Assembly: GCF_003425985.1 (NCBI RefSeq)
Contig: NZ_CP022985.1
Location: 161,501-225,500 of the forward strand
Length of the DNA: 64,000 nt
Direction of reading: 5' to 3'
Source: Mariniflexile sp. TRM1-10
GTDB lineage: Bacteria > Bacteroidota > Bacteroidia > Flavobacteriales > Flavobacteriaceae
Within the stretch, counting starts at the first letter, position 1; the number at the start of each line of letters is the position of its first letter. The position numbers and the translations under genes were made by a program. Below, piece by piece: positions 52,570 to 61,469 of this stretch. The notes beneath the pieces are model-generated. The model ran no database searches. It was not told the DNA's origin and saw nothing but the letters and a program-made list of their open reading frames with translations.

Positions 52570-55164
52570 CTATACGGGCAGATAAACAACAAATTCTGCT
52601 CCAATTCCAGTCGAACCTTTAGCTAAAATATAGCCATTATGGTTTTCTACAATTTTTTTACAGATTGCCAAACCAATGCCCGTACCAGAGTACTCTGTTT
52701 TTTGATGTAAACGTTGGAAGACTTCAAAGATTTTTTCTGCATGTTGAGAATCAAAACCAATACCGTTATCTAGAAAAGAAATTTTATGATAGAATTTTTT
52801 TGAGGTTTTGAAAAGTGAAGGAACATCTTTGGCGTTTACCTTTTTATATTTTATTTGAATTTTTGTAGGCTCACTCATATTTCTGTACTTTAAAGCGTTA
52901 GAGATAATATTTGTGAATAATTGCTCTATTTGAAATACAACACCTTTTATTTTTGGTAATTTATCTGAAACCACTTCTGCATTGGAATCGTTTATAGCCG
53001 TAACCAAATCGTCCTTAACTTTATTTAAAACTTGATTTAAATCAACTTTTTCAAAATCTTTTTTGCTACTATCTATTCTGGAGTATGCTAATAAATTTTG
53101 AATAAGAGATTGCATACGTGTCGCTGCATTTGTCACCTTCCTAAAGTATTCTTTACTCTTGTCGGAAAGGGTGTTACCATCAAGATCCTCTATTCTTAAA
53201 ACAAACAATTGTATTTTTCGTAATGGTTCTTGTAAATCATGGCTTGCTATGCGACTAAATGATTCGAGTTCAGCATTACTATTTTTTAATGCTACATTAC
53301 TTTTTAATAATCTTTCTTCTGCTTCGATGGTTTGGGTCACATCTTGTACAACGCCTATCATCACCTTATTCCCTTTTTTTAATGTAAATTGACCATTGGT
53401 CTTAAAGTATTTAATAGCTCCTTGTTTGGTTATAACGCGATACGTAGTCTCTTCTGTGTAAGATTCCTTTAGTGCCTTTTGCTCATTTTTATCAAATTCA
53501 TCCAAATCGTCTGGATGTACAAATCTTCTATATCTTTCATATGTAACTTCAAATTCTTTTGGCGCATACCCTAACATATAATAAAAATTATCTGATATTT
53601 CGGCAGTTCCGTTATCCAGATACCAAATAAAGCTACCAGTTTTGGCAATATGCTCGGCATCAGTTAAAATAGAATTTTGAATAACCAACTCTTCATTTAA
53701 TTGTATTATTTTATCTGCTTTTTCCTTTTCATCCGTTATATCCCTAATAGTTACCGTAACCCCATCACCCAATTTTATGGCAGTAGCATGAAACCAATAA
53801 TTTCTGCCTCCTATATTAAAAGGTACTTCATATTCAATGGGCTTGTCATTTTCTATCGCATGAACCAAATATTCAAAAACACTGGACTTAAATAAATTTG
53901 GATATATATCCGATACTTTTTTATTTTTAATTTCTTCTGCAGTATCGCGGGTAATTGTGCTAATTCTCTCATTGGTAAATAAAATCTCAAAGTCTATAAT
54001 CTTATCATTTTCGTCCCTAATACTTTTAAAATGCATCACGATATCCGAAATACTTTTAAAGATATTTGTAAGAAATGCACGGTTATCAAGTAATTTTAAG
54101 TTTTGGTTTTCGAGACGTTTTTTTAGGGTCAACTCAATTTTTTTTGCCTCTTCTTCTGGTGTAGAATTTCTAGATGTAACCAAAATACCACCATTCAATG
54201 GTGTCGCTAGAGAATGAAACCACATCTTTTTATCGTCTATAATAATCTCTCTATTAAAAATAACTTTGCTTTGTTCGTTATAAGATTGTATTAATTCTTT
54301 TAATTCTTCATAAGATCTATGAAGTGGATACATGCCCAAGATGGTTTTATCTAAGATTTCATCAGGTTTAAGACCCAAATAATCATGGTTACAATCATTT
54401 GCATATAGAATTTTGAAATTGGTTATTTCGTTATTTTTATTAAATACCGGTTCGTAGTAATTAACAATATTGTCTGTATTTGCCAGGACACTTTTTAAGA
54501 AAGCTTCAGATTTTCTAACCTTAATTTTGGTAAAATATATTCTAAAAAAAGAAATAACAAATACTACAAGTGCAAAAAACGCCATGCCCAATAACAATGC
54601 AGGTGTTAAGGTTTTATGTAAAATATAATTAGCTTTCCTATTATGCATAAAACGTTTTTCGTCTGCAAGCATTCTATCTCTAATAGTTCGTATATCGTTT
54701 AATGTTTTACTGATTTCTATTTTTTGTAATTCGAGAGCCTGGAATGTCTTTTTGCCTTTTTGCTGATTAACCACATCTAAACTTAAAAGATCGTCATTTA
54801 ATTTATCCAACAAATCAGACAATAGTTTTAAGCGCAGTTTTTGTAAACTACTATCCTCAGTCAATACCCGTAGGGTATCGATTATGGCCCTTCCTTCTGC
54901 TTTGTAAGACTCCAAGACACTGCTAAAAGGCGTGCTTTTTAATAAATCTTTTCTAAACTCCTCAGACTCGGCTTTGGTACAATGTGTACCTAGATCGCCT
55001 AGTGCATTATAAACATGCAAGGTATGCAGCATTATTTCGGCAGATTTTTGCGTAAGCATCATCTGCTTATATGCCATACTTGTTGCAAATAGAAGTAACC
55101 CTACAGCAACAATCAATAATATGACATAAAATTTAGAAGATCTATAAATACGCTTAAAATCCAT
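52570..55164 (-). CDS. PAS-domain sensor histidine kinase
   Basis: An 864-residue membrane kinase. Span 1 lies at residues 11-28 and span 2 near 187-208, enclosing a helical periplasmic sensor of the CHASE3 type. Three PAS domains follow (ESEAFLKSVLANTDNIVNYY near 220; FLTNIFKSISDIVMHF near 350; GSFIWYLDNGTAEISDNFYY near 495). The HisKA box is FSRIASHDLQEPLRKIQ with the phospho-histidine near 641. The ATPase domain has IISNALKYRN, FLDNGIGFDSQHAEKIFEVF and GTGIGLAICKKIVENHNG. There is no receiver domain. It follows the receiver gene at 55170 after five bases, so the two form a cognate operon. Confidence 0.96.
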   Translation of the reverse strand: MDFKRIYRSSKFYVILLIVAVGLLLFATSMAYKQMMLTQKSAEIMLHTLHVYNALGDLGTHCTKAESEEFRKDLLKSTPFSSVLESYKAEGRAIIDTLRVLTEDSSLQKLRLKLLSDLLDKLNDDLLSLDVVNQQKGKKTFQALELQKIEISKTLNDIRTIRDRMLADEKRFMHNRKANYILHKTLTPALLLGMAFFALVVFVISFFRIYFTKIKVRKSEAFLKSVLANTDNIVNYYEPVFNKNNEITNFKILYANDCNHDYLGLKPDEILDKTILGMYPLHRSYEELKELIQSYNEQSKVIFNREIIIDDKKMWFHSLATPLNGGILVTSRNSTPEEEAKKIELTLKKRLENQNLKLLDNRAFLTNIFKSISDIVMHFKSIRDENDKIIDFEILFTNERISTITRDTAEEIKNKKVSDIYPNLFKSSVFEYLVHAIENDKPIEYEVPFNIGGRNYWFHATAIKLGDGVTVTIRDITDEKEKADKIIQLNEELVIQNSILTDAEHIAKTGSFIWYLDNGTAEISDNFYYMLGYAPKEFEVTYERYRRFVHPDDLDEFDKNEQKALKESYTEETTYRVITKQGAIKYFKTNGQFTLKKGNKVMIGVVQDVTQTIEAEERLLKSNVALKNSNAELESFSRIASHDLQEPLRKIQLFVLRIEDLDGNTLSDKSKEYFRKVTNAATRMQSLIQNLLAYSRIDSSKKDFEKVDLNQVLNKVKDDLVTAINDSNAEVVSDKLPKIKGVVFQIEQLFTNIISNALKYRNMSEPTKIQIKYKKVNAKDVPSLFKTSKKFYHKISFLDNGIGFDSQHAEKIFEVFQRLHQKTEYSGTGIGLAICKKIVENHNGYILAKGSTGIGAEFVVYLPV

Positions 55165-55169
55165 GGTGA

Positions 55170-55616
55170 TTACATGCGAAATAGAAAAGTATCTTTATTT
55201 AAATTAGAGGTATGGTTCTTCCAATTGAGACGAATAACTTTTTCTACCATTTCTTTTAATTTATTAAAACAATTAGGTTTATTTATATAAATATCGGCAC
55301 CATTTGAAAACGCATCTTCAATATCCTGATTAGATGATGAGGTGGAATATATAGCTATGTATATGTCTTTTAATTTAGGATTGTTTCGAATTTCAAGTAA
55401 ACATTGCATCCCATTTTTTATGGGCATATTTAAATCTAAAAAAATCAAATTTGGAAGCTTAATATAGGGCTGAGTAAGATAATCCAATAATTCTTGGCCA
55501 TGTTTGAAGAGCGATAATTTAGCAGGCACTGCTATTTCATCTATGGCTTCACTAAATAACATTCTATCGTCTTCATCATCATCTGCTAAAACAATGTTTA
55601 ATAGATTATCATTCAT
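55170..55616 (-). CDS. Single-domain response regulator, partner of the adjacent kinase
   Basis: A 148-residue receiver. NIVLADDDEDDRMLFSEAID at residues 7-26 carries the acidic pocket. LIFLDLNMPIKNGMQCLLEI near 57 carries the phospho-aspartate. IYSTSSSNQDIEDA and YINKPNCFNKLKEMV give the signalling Ser/Thr and lysine. It has no DNA-binding or enzymatic output. It is transcribed first, five bases before the kinase, which marks it as the cognate receiver. The second receiver at 51643-52098 is alike and could serve the same kinase in a branched relay. Confidence 0.95.
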   Translation of the reverse strand: MNDNLLNIVLADDDEDDRMLFSEAIDEIAVPAKLSLFKHGQELLDYLTQPYIKLPNLIFLDLNMPIKNGMQCLLEIRNNPKLKDIYIAIYSTSSSNQDIEDAFSNGADIYINKPNCFNKLKEMVEKVIRLNWKNHTSNLNKDTFLFRM

Positions 55617-55784
55617 GTTCGTGGTAATTTATTGTAGGCTAAATGTAATAAATTTTTCTCATAAAAATGATATCGATATAAAATCATACTATTTTATTTT
55701 TTTAACCAGCCTTAAATGAGGAATTTAAACTTGGAAATTTTATTTTTTAAACACACCTTTTTTATGAATTTGTCTAAATGTTTC

Positions 55785-55838
55785 CATAAAAAAAGCACCT
55801 TAATTTATCTGTTTAAGAGCAAATTAAAGTGCCTTTAT
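55785..55838 (-). terminator. Hairpin terminator left of the MITE-like element
   Basis: Arms aaagcaccttaattt (55792-55806) and aaattaaagtgccttt (55821-55836) pair with one bulge. The longer T run lies on the minus strand, so it would stop transcripts from 56436 leftward. Confidence 0.7.
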
Positions 55839-55865
55839 TATGATAGTTTGAGTTAACGTATGTAT

Positions 55866-56082
55866 TGAACTCATCTTGACTTTTTTCAATTGGCTGCAAA
55901 ATGATCTTTTTATCCCATACTTCACCTTTTTTTTACTCCGTAGCGCTGCTATGAAGTGCTAAAAAGCTAAAATCTGGAAAAGGACGGAGCGTATAAAATA
56001 ACCCAGTGGGTTATTTTAGCGAACGAGCCAGCCTGCGCAAAGGGTATTTTTCGCTTCAATCAAAAAAGTCAAGATGAGTTCA
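55866..56082. mobile_element. MITE-like element with perfect 20-bp TIRs
   Basis: A 217-bp element. tgaactcatcttgacttttt (55866-55885) is exactly inverted at 56063-56082. Inside are gtagcgctgctatg, related to the copy at 18053, and ataacccagtgggttatttt, a nearly perfect palindrome. Its right end abuts the stop codon of the gene at 56083. Confidence 0.88.
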
Positions 56083-56436
56083 TTATGTGTTTTTCAAATT
56101 AATATTTTCTTCATCCGAAATATTTGATTCTGGTACATTATTAAAAAACTCTGTGCCTTCACTATCTGCATTGGGTCCATAAGCCATTAAAAAAGTGCCC
56201 TTTTCGCCCTTATTTGTTTCAATTACATACAATATGGACATATCTGAAGGGTCGCTCATCCCTTCATATCTATGTTCTGCAACAATCTGTATATCTTCAG
56301 GTGTATATTCTTTTTTTGTTTCACTATTTATAAGCTTATCATCTTCAAAATAAAAATTAGAATTATATCCTTGATCCTGATATATTTCTATATAATCTTT
56401 TTCGTGTTGTGCATATTCCTTTTTTTCCTTTTTCAT
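56083..56436 (-). CDS. Flavobacterial small conserved protein of unknown function
   Basis: A 117-residue acidic cytosolic protein. NFYFEDDKLINSETKKEYTP followed by EDIQIVAEHRYEGMSDPSDM and SILYVIETNKGEKGTFLMAY form a conserved core found in many flavobacteria. Relatives are often labelled phosphoribosylpyrophosphate synthetase in databases, but none of the PRPP synthetase motifs is present and the length is a third of that enzyme, so I give no function. The C-terminal tail (ESNISDEENINLKNT) ends directly against a MITE-like element. It is a single gene. Confidence 0.8.
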   Translation of the reverse strand: MKKEKKEYAQHEKDYIEIYQDQGYNSNFYFEDDKLINSETKKEYTPEDIQIVAEHRYEGMSDPSDMSILYVIETNKGEKGTFLMAYGPNADSEGTEFFNNVPESNISDEENINLKNT

Positions 56437-56642
56437 TTCTTTATTGTTTTGGGATTAATTTCTATTCTTTTAGCTATAGGTAGGGTTAACAATCTACTAA
56501 AAAAGGATCTTTTAAACTAACGCAATTGCATTCTAATTTAACGCAATTGCTGTTTCAATACCACTTCAAAGCTCAAATGGTATAACTAAAACTATTCATT
56601 TTTTAAAAATTCAGCGTCTTTATAGTGTAATGATATGCATTC

Positions 56643-57254
56643 TCATTTCTTCTTATTCCACGCTTCTTTAAAAGCAAACTTTTCTTGACCAATTCTTTTT
56701 CGCTCGGCTGTTTCTTGCTCCTTTAAATCTTTGGGCAAGTCATCCAAACTCCCACCATAGTAGCCAAGGGCTATTGCCGTACTAATATGAAACCCTGCAG
56801 GAACATTAAATACTTTTTGTGCTTTTTCCCAATCAACACCTGCCATATGGTGCACTCCAATATTTAAAAATTGCGCTTGTACCGTCATCAAACCTAAAGA
56901 CAATCCTAAATCATGTAAAGCATGAAAATTTTCTTTTCCTTCATCATCTTTCTCTTTGTATGCTGCCAACATTAAAAGTGGTGCATGTATAGTCCATCTT
57001 TTATTAAAATCACTCAGACAATCAAAAATAGACTCATAGGCTTCAGTTCCTTTTTTAGCATAAATAAAACGCCATGGTTGTAAATTACTTGAACTGGGAG
57101 ACCAACGAATGGTTTCGAAAAGCTGATCCATATGCGTCTTCTCTATGTGTTTGTCATCAAACATTCTAGGACTATACCTTAACTTGAAAAAGGTCAATAT
57201 GTCATATTTGGTATGAGCAATATTCTCTAATTTTACTTCTTCTATTTCTTTCAT
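56643..57254 (-). CDS. Nitroreductase family protein
   Basis: A 203-residue FMN enzyme of the NfsB/FRP fold. LRYSPRMFDDKHIEKTHMDQ near residue 27 has the RxSxR-type FMN contact region. SPSSSNLQPWRFIYAKKG near 53 is the FMN-binding loop. LSLGLMTVQAQFLNIGVHHM near 125 and ALGYYGG near 165 are conserved later blocks. Such enzymes reduce nitro compounds, quinones or flavins with NAD(P)H. It stands alone, 390 bases left of a truncated SDR relic, and fits the oxidative-stress character of this region. Confidence 0.92.
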   Translation of the reverse strand: MKEIEEVKLENIAHTKYDILTFFKLRYSPRMFDDKHIEKTHMDQLFETIRWSPSSSNLQPWRFIYAKKGTEAYESIFDCLSDFNKRWTIHAPLLMLAAYKEKDDEGKENFHALHDLGLSLGLMTVQAQFLNIGVHHMAGVDWEKAQKVFNVPAGFHISTAIALGYYGGSLDDLPKDLKEQETAERKRIGQEKFAFKEAWNKKK

Positions 57255-57294
57255 AATTTTTCTTTTTTATCTATTTAGTACATGACAAAAACTG

Positions 57295-57480
57295 CAGAGT
57301 GTCACATTGAGCCTTTCGTAAGCTACGCTTTTATCTTCAAATAAAAATATATTTTCATTTTCGGTAATGCTCAAGACAAACTAAAGTCGAAATGCGATTA
57401 AATAACAGTATTTTCAATGTCTTCGACTGCGCTCAGACTGACATCTGAATATATTTGGATTTTTGTCATGTACTAAATTT
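57295..57480. repeat. Composite of two dispersed repeats
   Basis: 57310-57380 is an inverted copy of the tatttttatttgaagataaa family (seen direct at 35679 and 60388). 57298-57316 and 57415-57447 carry tgtcacattgagcc and tcttcgactgcgctcagact of the TGAGC/GTCGAA family. Confidence 0.75.
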
Positions 57481-57491
57481 TATCTATATAT

Positions 57492-57545
57492 TTAGGCACT
57501 TAATCCACCATCAACGGCTAGAATACCATCACTACCATGCTTTCT
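57492..57545 (-). pseudogene. C-terminal relic of a short-chain dehydrogenase
   Basis: On the minus strand the text HGSDGILAVDGGLSA is followed by a stop. The VDGGLSA ending is the characteristic C-terminus of SDR family proteins (QxxxVDGGxxA). No SDR body precedes it, and stops occur just upstream, so it is a fragment left by deletion between the permease and nitroreductase genes. Confidence 0.7.
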
Positions 57546-57602
57546 TTATTCTAAATAGCGACCAATAAATTGACCGTATTGCTTACTGTTTGAGACAACC
57601 CC

Positions 57603-58625
57603 TTAGAGTTTACCTTTATTTTCTTTTGCATATTCCTTTCTATAAATACGTACTACCAGTAAGAACAAACTAATCAATAAGGGTCCAAAAACCAACCCAA
57701 TAAAACCAAAAAGGGGAATACCAATAATAACCCCAATAAGTGTGATAAGAGGATGCACATTATCCAGTCTTCGCAAAACATACATGCGAATAAGATTATC
57801 TGCAGATCCTACAACTATGAGACCATACAATAAAATACCCCATGCTTGAAATGGACTCCCATTCGAGAGCGTTAATATAAAAACAGGAATTATTCCCAAT
57901 AGGCTTCCAACAAAAGGGATCATAGAGCCAAAGGCGACCACGACTGCCCAAAAAAACGGATTTTCAATACCAAATATTAAAAAGCCTATTAATGCAACAA
58001 CGCCTTGTGCAACAGCCACCAAAGGAATACCTATGGAATTAGAACGCACCATGACATCCATTTCGCTACCTAATGTTTTAATATTTTCTTTACTTATAGG
58101 AATATACTCTATTAAAGTTTCACGAAGCCGCTCAGTATTAGTTAACATATAAAACAGAAAAAAGTACATAATCGAAACGGCTATAAACGTATTAAAAGTA
58201 CCTCCTAAAACACTGGTAACACCTTTATTTATCCCACTGGAAATTGAAGATGCATCTATTTGGTCCGTGATATTGTAACCAAAATAATGTTCCCAATCTT
58301 TTAATTGTGTTTTTAAAGCCCATATAACTCTTTCTGAGCTTTGAGCTGCTTTGCCTATTTTATTACTTAGCATTAAAACAATCCCCGAAATGGGAAGAAA
58401 GATGGCAATGAAAGACGCAAACATAAGTAATGCAGCTGCCAAATTGGGATTCCAACCTTTGCTTACCAACTTCTTCATAAATCCTTTTAATAAAACGTAT
58501 AAAGCAATGGCTCCCAATACACCTGAAAAATAAGGCGCTATTTCCATAAAAATCAACCCTCCCATTAATATGATTAATAAAAGGGTAAAGATTTGACGTA
58601 TTATCTTAGGGTCTATAATGTTCAC
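57603..58625 (-). CDS. AI-2E family transporter (PerM/YdiK-like)
   Basis: A 340-residue inner-membrane protein with about eight hydrophobic segments. MEIAPYFSGVLGAIALYVLL near residue 26 is the first conserved span pair, and LAAALLMFASFIAIFLPISG follows. FWAVVVAFGSMIPFVGSLLG near 228 is the family signature (xGxxxxIPxxGxxl). VHPLITLIGVIIGIPLFGFI then GLVFGPLLISL near 300 is the terminal block. Despite the name, few members are shown to export AI-2, and others act as sodium/proton antiporters. It is transcribed 36 bases downstream of the Rho-N-domain gene. Confidence 0.93.
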   Translation of the reverse strand: MNIIDPKIIRQIFTLLLIILMGGLIFMEIAPYFSGVLGAIALYVLLKGFMKKLVSKGWNPNLAAALLMFASFIAIFLPISGIVLMLSNKIGKAAQSSERVIWALKTQLKDWEHYFGYNITDQIDASSISSGINKGVTSVLGGTFNTFIAVSIMYFFLFYMLTNTERLRETLIEYIPISKENIKTLGSEMDVMVRSNSIGIPLVAVAQGVVALIGFLIFGIENPFFWAVVVAFGSMIPFVGSLLGIIPVFILTLSNGSPFQAWGILLYGLIVVGSADNLIRMYVLRRLDNVHPLITLIGVIIGIPLFGFIGLVFGPLLISLFLLVVRIYRKEYAKENKGKL

Positions 58626-58661
58626 TAATTATATCATATTATTATAAAATTGAAATTGGTT

Positions 58662-58901
58662 TTAATTATTTCGAAGGGAATAAATAAGTTCTGACTTATC
58701 CATTCTAGACCGCCCTTTTATACCTACATTCTTAGCTTGCTTATATAATGCGGTTTTAGTCCACTTTTCATAAGGCTTTGCCTTACCTCCCTTTTTACCT
58801 GCATCGGGTGTATTGGCAATTCGTGCTGCTTTTTGTTTGCTGTACCCCTTCTCCCGAAGTGCCTCGTACTGATCTTCATTTTTTATACTTGGAATATCCA
58901 T
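58662..58901 (-). CDS. Small Rho-N/SAP-like domain protein (DUF7218-type)
   Basis: A 79-residue basic protein. The N-terminal half NEDQYEALREKGYSKQKAAR then IANTPDAGKKGGKAKPYEKW is a conserved module of small stress-associated proteins. The second half TKTALYKQAKNVGIKGRSRM then DKSELIYSLRNN is a Rho N-terminal (SAP-like) helix-extended loop-helix fold that binds nucleic acid in other proteins. A DNA or RNA binding role is likely but unproven. The gene precedes the AI-2E-type gene by 36 bases and they may be one transcript. Confidence 0.85.
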   Translation of the reverse strand: MDIPSIKNEDQYEALREKGYSKQKAARIANTPDAGKKGGKAKPYEKWTKTALYKQAKNVGIKGRSRMDKSELIYSLRNN

Positions 58902-59334
58902 AGCTTTTAGTTTTATATTATACTTAAAAATATATTATACTTAAAAAATTTATATCTCAAATTTTAACATAAAAAATAAAACCGGTTGACTTAATCGCAT
59001 TTATTACTAACTTAAAATATAATGATTTTTTTAATAGGTATTGCGTCAAGAAATATTTTTTTTGGGTTAATTCCATTGTTTTTGAATAATTAATTTTAAC
59101 ATATCAAAAATTTCTAAAGAGAATAGGACTCATTATTAAACGAAGCTATTAATCTTTATAATGAGTAATTCTGAAGAAGGATTTGATAAAATTAAATTAG
59201 CTATTAAATTTTAAAAGGACTTGAAGTTAAAAAACTTGAAAGGAAAATTGTATCGCTATATTTAATTAGTAAAGAAGACTGTATCACTATTTTTAATTAG
59301 TAATTAGTTTCTTTAGTTTATTGGTTGGTTAGTT
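58902..59334. other. AT-rich gap, possible small RNA promoter region
   Basis: No repeat families. A 17-codon frame at 59161 is not supported. A 31-bp imperfect tandem (tgtatcgctatatttaatta / tgtatcactatttttaatta) lies at 59250-59310, immediately before the orphan terminator. Confidence 0.4.
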
Positions 59335-59378
59335 AAAACACCCCCTATTTCCTATGCAATGTGGGGGTGTTTTCTTTT
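59335..59378 (+). terminator. Strong orphan terminator
   Basis: An 11-pair stem aaaacaccccc/gggggtgtttt (17-18 base loop) with a T-rich tail. The nearest gene on the plus strand is more than 6 kb upstream. The arms are also symmetric enough to work on the minus strand. It suggests an unannotated short transcript. Confidence 0.75.
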
Positions 59379-59540
59379 TACTCTTTTAAATTTAGGAGTA
59401 CAAGGATTTTAAACTTTTACCTATTCCATTTAAGCTTTGAAATGACCACAATAAAATGCCATTTTTCCCTTTTCTATTTCAAATAAAACGCTAGCTATCA
59501 CAATGTCATTAAGTTAAGGAAAATGTCATTTCGACAAAGT

Positions 59541-59571
59541 GCCGTCACGAGCTGGACGCTCGCGATAGCGG
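59541..59571. repeat. REP-like hairpin, inverse copy of 16496-16526
   Basis: gccgtcacgagctggacgct then cgcgatagcgg equals the reverse complement of the earlier copy except for one base, which lies in the hairpin arm. Confidence 0.85.
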
Positions 59572-59574
59572 TAA

Positions 59575-59652
59575 ATTGGATACCCCGAGGCTGAGCCGTC
59601 GGGAAATTATTTAGATTGAAAAAAAAGGGTGGTCATTTGCCACCTTTTTAGA
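59575..59652. other. Hairpin-element copy and bidirectional terminator
   Basis: taccccgaggctgagccgtc then gggaaattatttagattgaa is a copy of the dispersed hairpin element. It runs into GGTGG-tcatttg-CCACC with A and T tracts on both sides (59618-59652), which would end the minus-strand SYLF gene at 59671. Confidence 0.7.
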
Positions 59653-59670
59653 TTTAGATTAAGATATTTA

Positions 59671-60204
59671 TTATTTGAACGGATGGTATTCAAATTTCTG
59701 TCCACCTATCGAAGCATCGGCCATAAGACCAGCTTTAGGCATAGCAAAAACCACAACACCATCTGAATAATTAGCGTTTTCAGATGTTCCTTCTTCGGCA
59801 ATTACTGCGGAAGCTTCAGCAGAAAATTCATAATTACCTTTTTTGAATTTTTCTAAAGCTGCATCGGTTTCAAAAAAGATAACCTCTATAACAGCCTGTC
59901 CGCCCGCTTGAAGGCCAATGTTTATTTTTTTTAAAGATGACATTCCAATTGGTGAACCATTTTCATAAACAACACCATTTCCACTAGCGCCACCTACAAT
60001 TAAACCACCTTTACCCACATTAGGGAAAATAGCGTACCCAGAGGCATTCTTAAAGAATTTTTCCAGTCCAGCATCTTTGGCTAAAAGTGTTTGTTTTGCT
60101 TTTTTGGCATCTGCCATTATTTCTTTGTCTTTGTCACTCTGTGCTATGGCCCCAAAACCTATTAGAAGTAGGCAACCTATCAGTATTTTTTTTATAGTTT
60201 TCAT
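59671..60204 (-). CDS. YSC84/SYLF-domain lipid-binding protein
   Basis: A 177-residue secreted protein. The signal peptide MKTIKKILIGCLLLIGFGAI ends AQ at residue 22. KDAGLEKFFKNASGYAIFPN then VGKGGLIVGGASGNGVVYEN are the SYLF hallmark. INIGLQAGGQAVIEVIFFET is the following strand pair, and KAGLMADASIGGQKFEY is the ending. In eukaryotes SYLF domains bind phosphoinositides, and bacterial members are periplasmic with unknown ligand. It is single, with a terminator-like hairpin just downstream. Confidence 0.93.
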   Translation of the reverse strand: MKTIKKILIGCLLLIGFGAIAQSDKDKEIMADAKKAKQTLLAKDAGLEKFFKNASGYAIFPNVGKGGLIVGGASGNGVVYENGSPIGMSSLKKINIGLQAGGQAVIEVIFFETDAALEKFKKGNYEFSAEASAVIAEEGTSENANYSDGVVVFAMPKAGLMADASIGGQKFEYHPFK

Positions 60205-60329
60205 GATTTTTTATTTTTTAATTTAATTAGATGAATTAAATTTATAGAATAACCCGCTTTCAGAATACCCCAATTACATGGATTATTAACTCTAAAAATA
60301 TGATGGTGATTTTAGTATAGGACAAAAAT

Positions 60330-60500
60330 AGAAGCGTGTCACATTGAGCGCGGTCGAAATGCTATTAAAAACGATATTTCCAATGTCTTCGACTTTAGTT
60401 TATCTTGAGCATTATCGAAAATGAAAATGTGTTTTTATTTGAAGATAAAAGCGTAGCTTCCGGAAAGGCTCAGACTGACATCTGAATATATTAAAATTTT
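60330..60500. repeat. TGAGC/GTCGAA elements with a tatttttatttgaag copy inserted
   Basis: It carries tgtcacattgagcgcggtcg (60338-60357) and tcttcgactttagtttatct (60385-60404). The family copy 60388-60472 follows, ending cggaaaggctcagactgaca. The order suggests that the 85-bp element lies inside a TGAGC/GTCGAA unit. Confidence 0.75.
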
Positions 60501-60636
60501 TGTCATGTACTAAAGAGGCCGCTATATAATTCTTTCGAAATGACTTTTAATCGTTAAGCCTATAAAACCAGAATGGGAATAGAGATTCTCAAAAGTGTTG
60601 TATTTCTGGGTGTATACTTAAAAACGGATAATTGAT

Positions 60637-61371
60637 TTACTTCTTTTCTGCCTCTTTTTCTGCTGCCTCTTTTTCTGCCTGTTCCCTTGCTTTTTCCTTT
60701 TCCCTTTCTTTCTTTTTAAAATAACCCCTTAAAAGAAAATTGTTTTTTGCTGCTTCCATGTTTTCCTCCAATCCTTTAGAACCCTGTCTTAAATTCTCCA
60801 TCGTCTTTTCCAAATCCTTGGCCACACCTTCATCATTTAGTAATTTCCCTAAAGTGCCTTCCCCTTCATTGATACCAATTAACATGATAGCCAATTCGTC
60901 GGTTATGACTTCTGCATTTTCGGCACTCACTTTAATGGATGATAAAATATCTTCAAATTCTACGGGCTCAAAAGATTTAATAAAAGCACCATCTGTAACT
61001 TGCGGTGAGTTTGAACTTCCTTGTGAAATCATTAAAATTTTATTTCCAATGACCCCTTCAGATGCTATAGAGGCTTTACTGTCTTTTTTAATAAATTGCT
61101 TTACCTCTTTATTCATCACAGCTACAACACTTACCGTTGAGTCATTAATAATTACAATACTTTCAACAGTTCCTACTGAAATTCCTGAAAAACGAACCTG
61201 ACTTCCTATTTGGAGTCCGCTTACATTACGGAAATGGGTGTTAATCTTAAATTTTGAACTAAATAAGTTTTGATTACTACCTATAAAAAAAATAATTACA
61301 AATAGTATGAGGATCCCTATGGACACAAAAATTCCTAATTTTATTTTATATGCGTTGTTAGTTGTATTCAT
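60637..61371 (-). CDS. mlaD: MlaD/MCE-domain lipid transport protein
   Basis: A 244-residue inner-membrane protein with the MCE fold. One membrane span at residues 12-30 (GIFVSIGILILFVIIFF) is followed by the MCE domain: NTHFRNVSGLQIGSQVRFSG then ISVGTVESIVII, and the hydrophobic substrate tunnel region ASIASEGVIGNKILMISQGS. The C-terminal 45 residues are a helix with a run of Lys and Glu. MlaD forms a hexameric ring on the MlaFE transporter that moves phospholipid between the membranes. It is third in the operon, 98 bases after mlaF. Confidence 0.93.
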   Translation of the reverse strand: MNTTNNAYKIKLGIFVSIGILILFVIIFFIGSNQNLFSSKFKINTHFRNVSGLQIGSQVRFSGISVGTVESIVIINDSTVSVVAVMNKEVKQFIKKDSKASIASEGVIGNKILMISQGSSNSPQVTDGAFIKSFEPVEFEDILSSIKVSAENAEVITDELAIMLIGINEGEGTLGKLLNDEGVAKDLEKTMENLRQGSKGLEENMEAAKNNFLLRGYFKKKEREKEKAREQAEKEAAEKEAEKK

Positions 61372-61469
61372 CTGTTTATATTTATTGTTTTTAAGGTCAT
61401 ATGTTATCGCCTTATTTTCATTGGTACTGTTTGCAACGAACTTACTGTTAATGGCGATTTCATAATTCT

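Noticed and set aside
56083..56436. Phosphoribosylpyrophosphate synthetase
   Set aside because: Database labels of relatives use this name, but neither the PRPP loop nor the length fits.
59161..59214. 17-codon frame
   Set aside because: Too short and without a recognisable motif.
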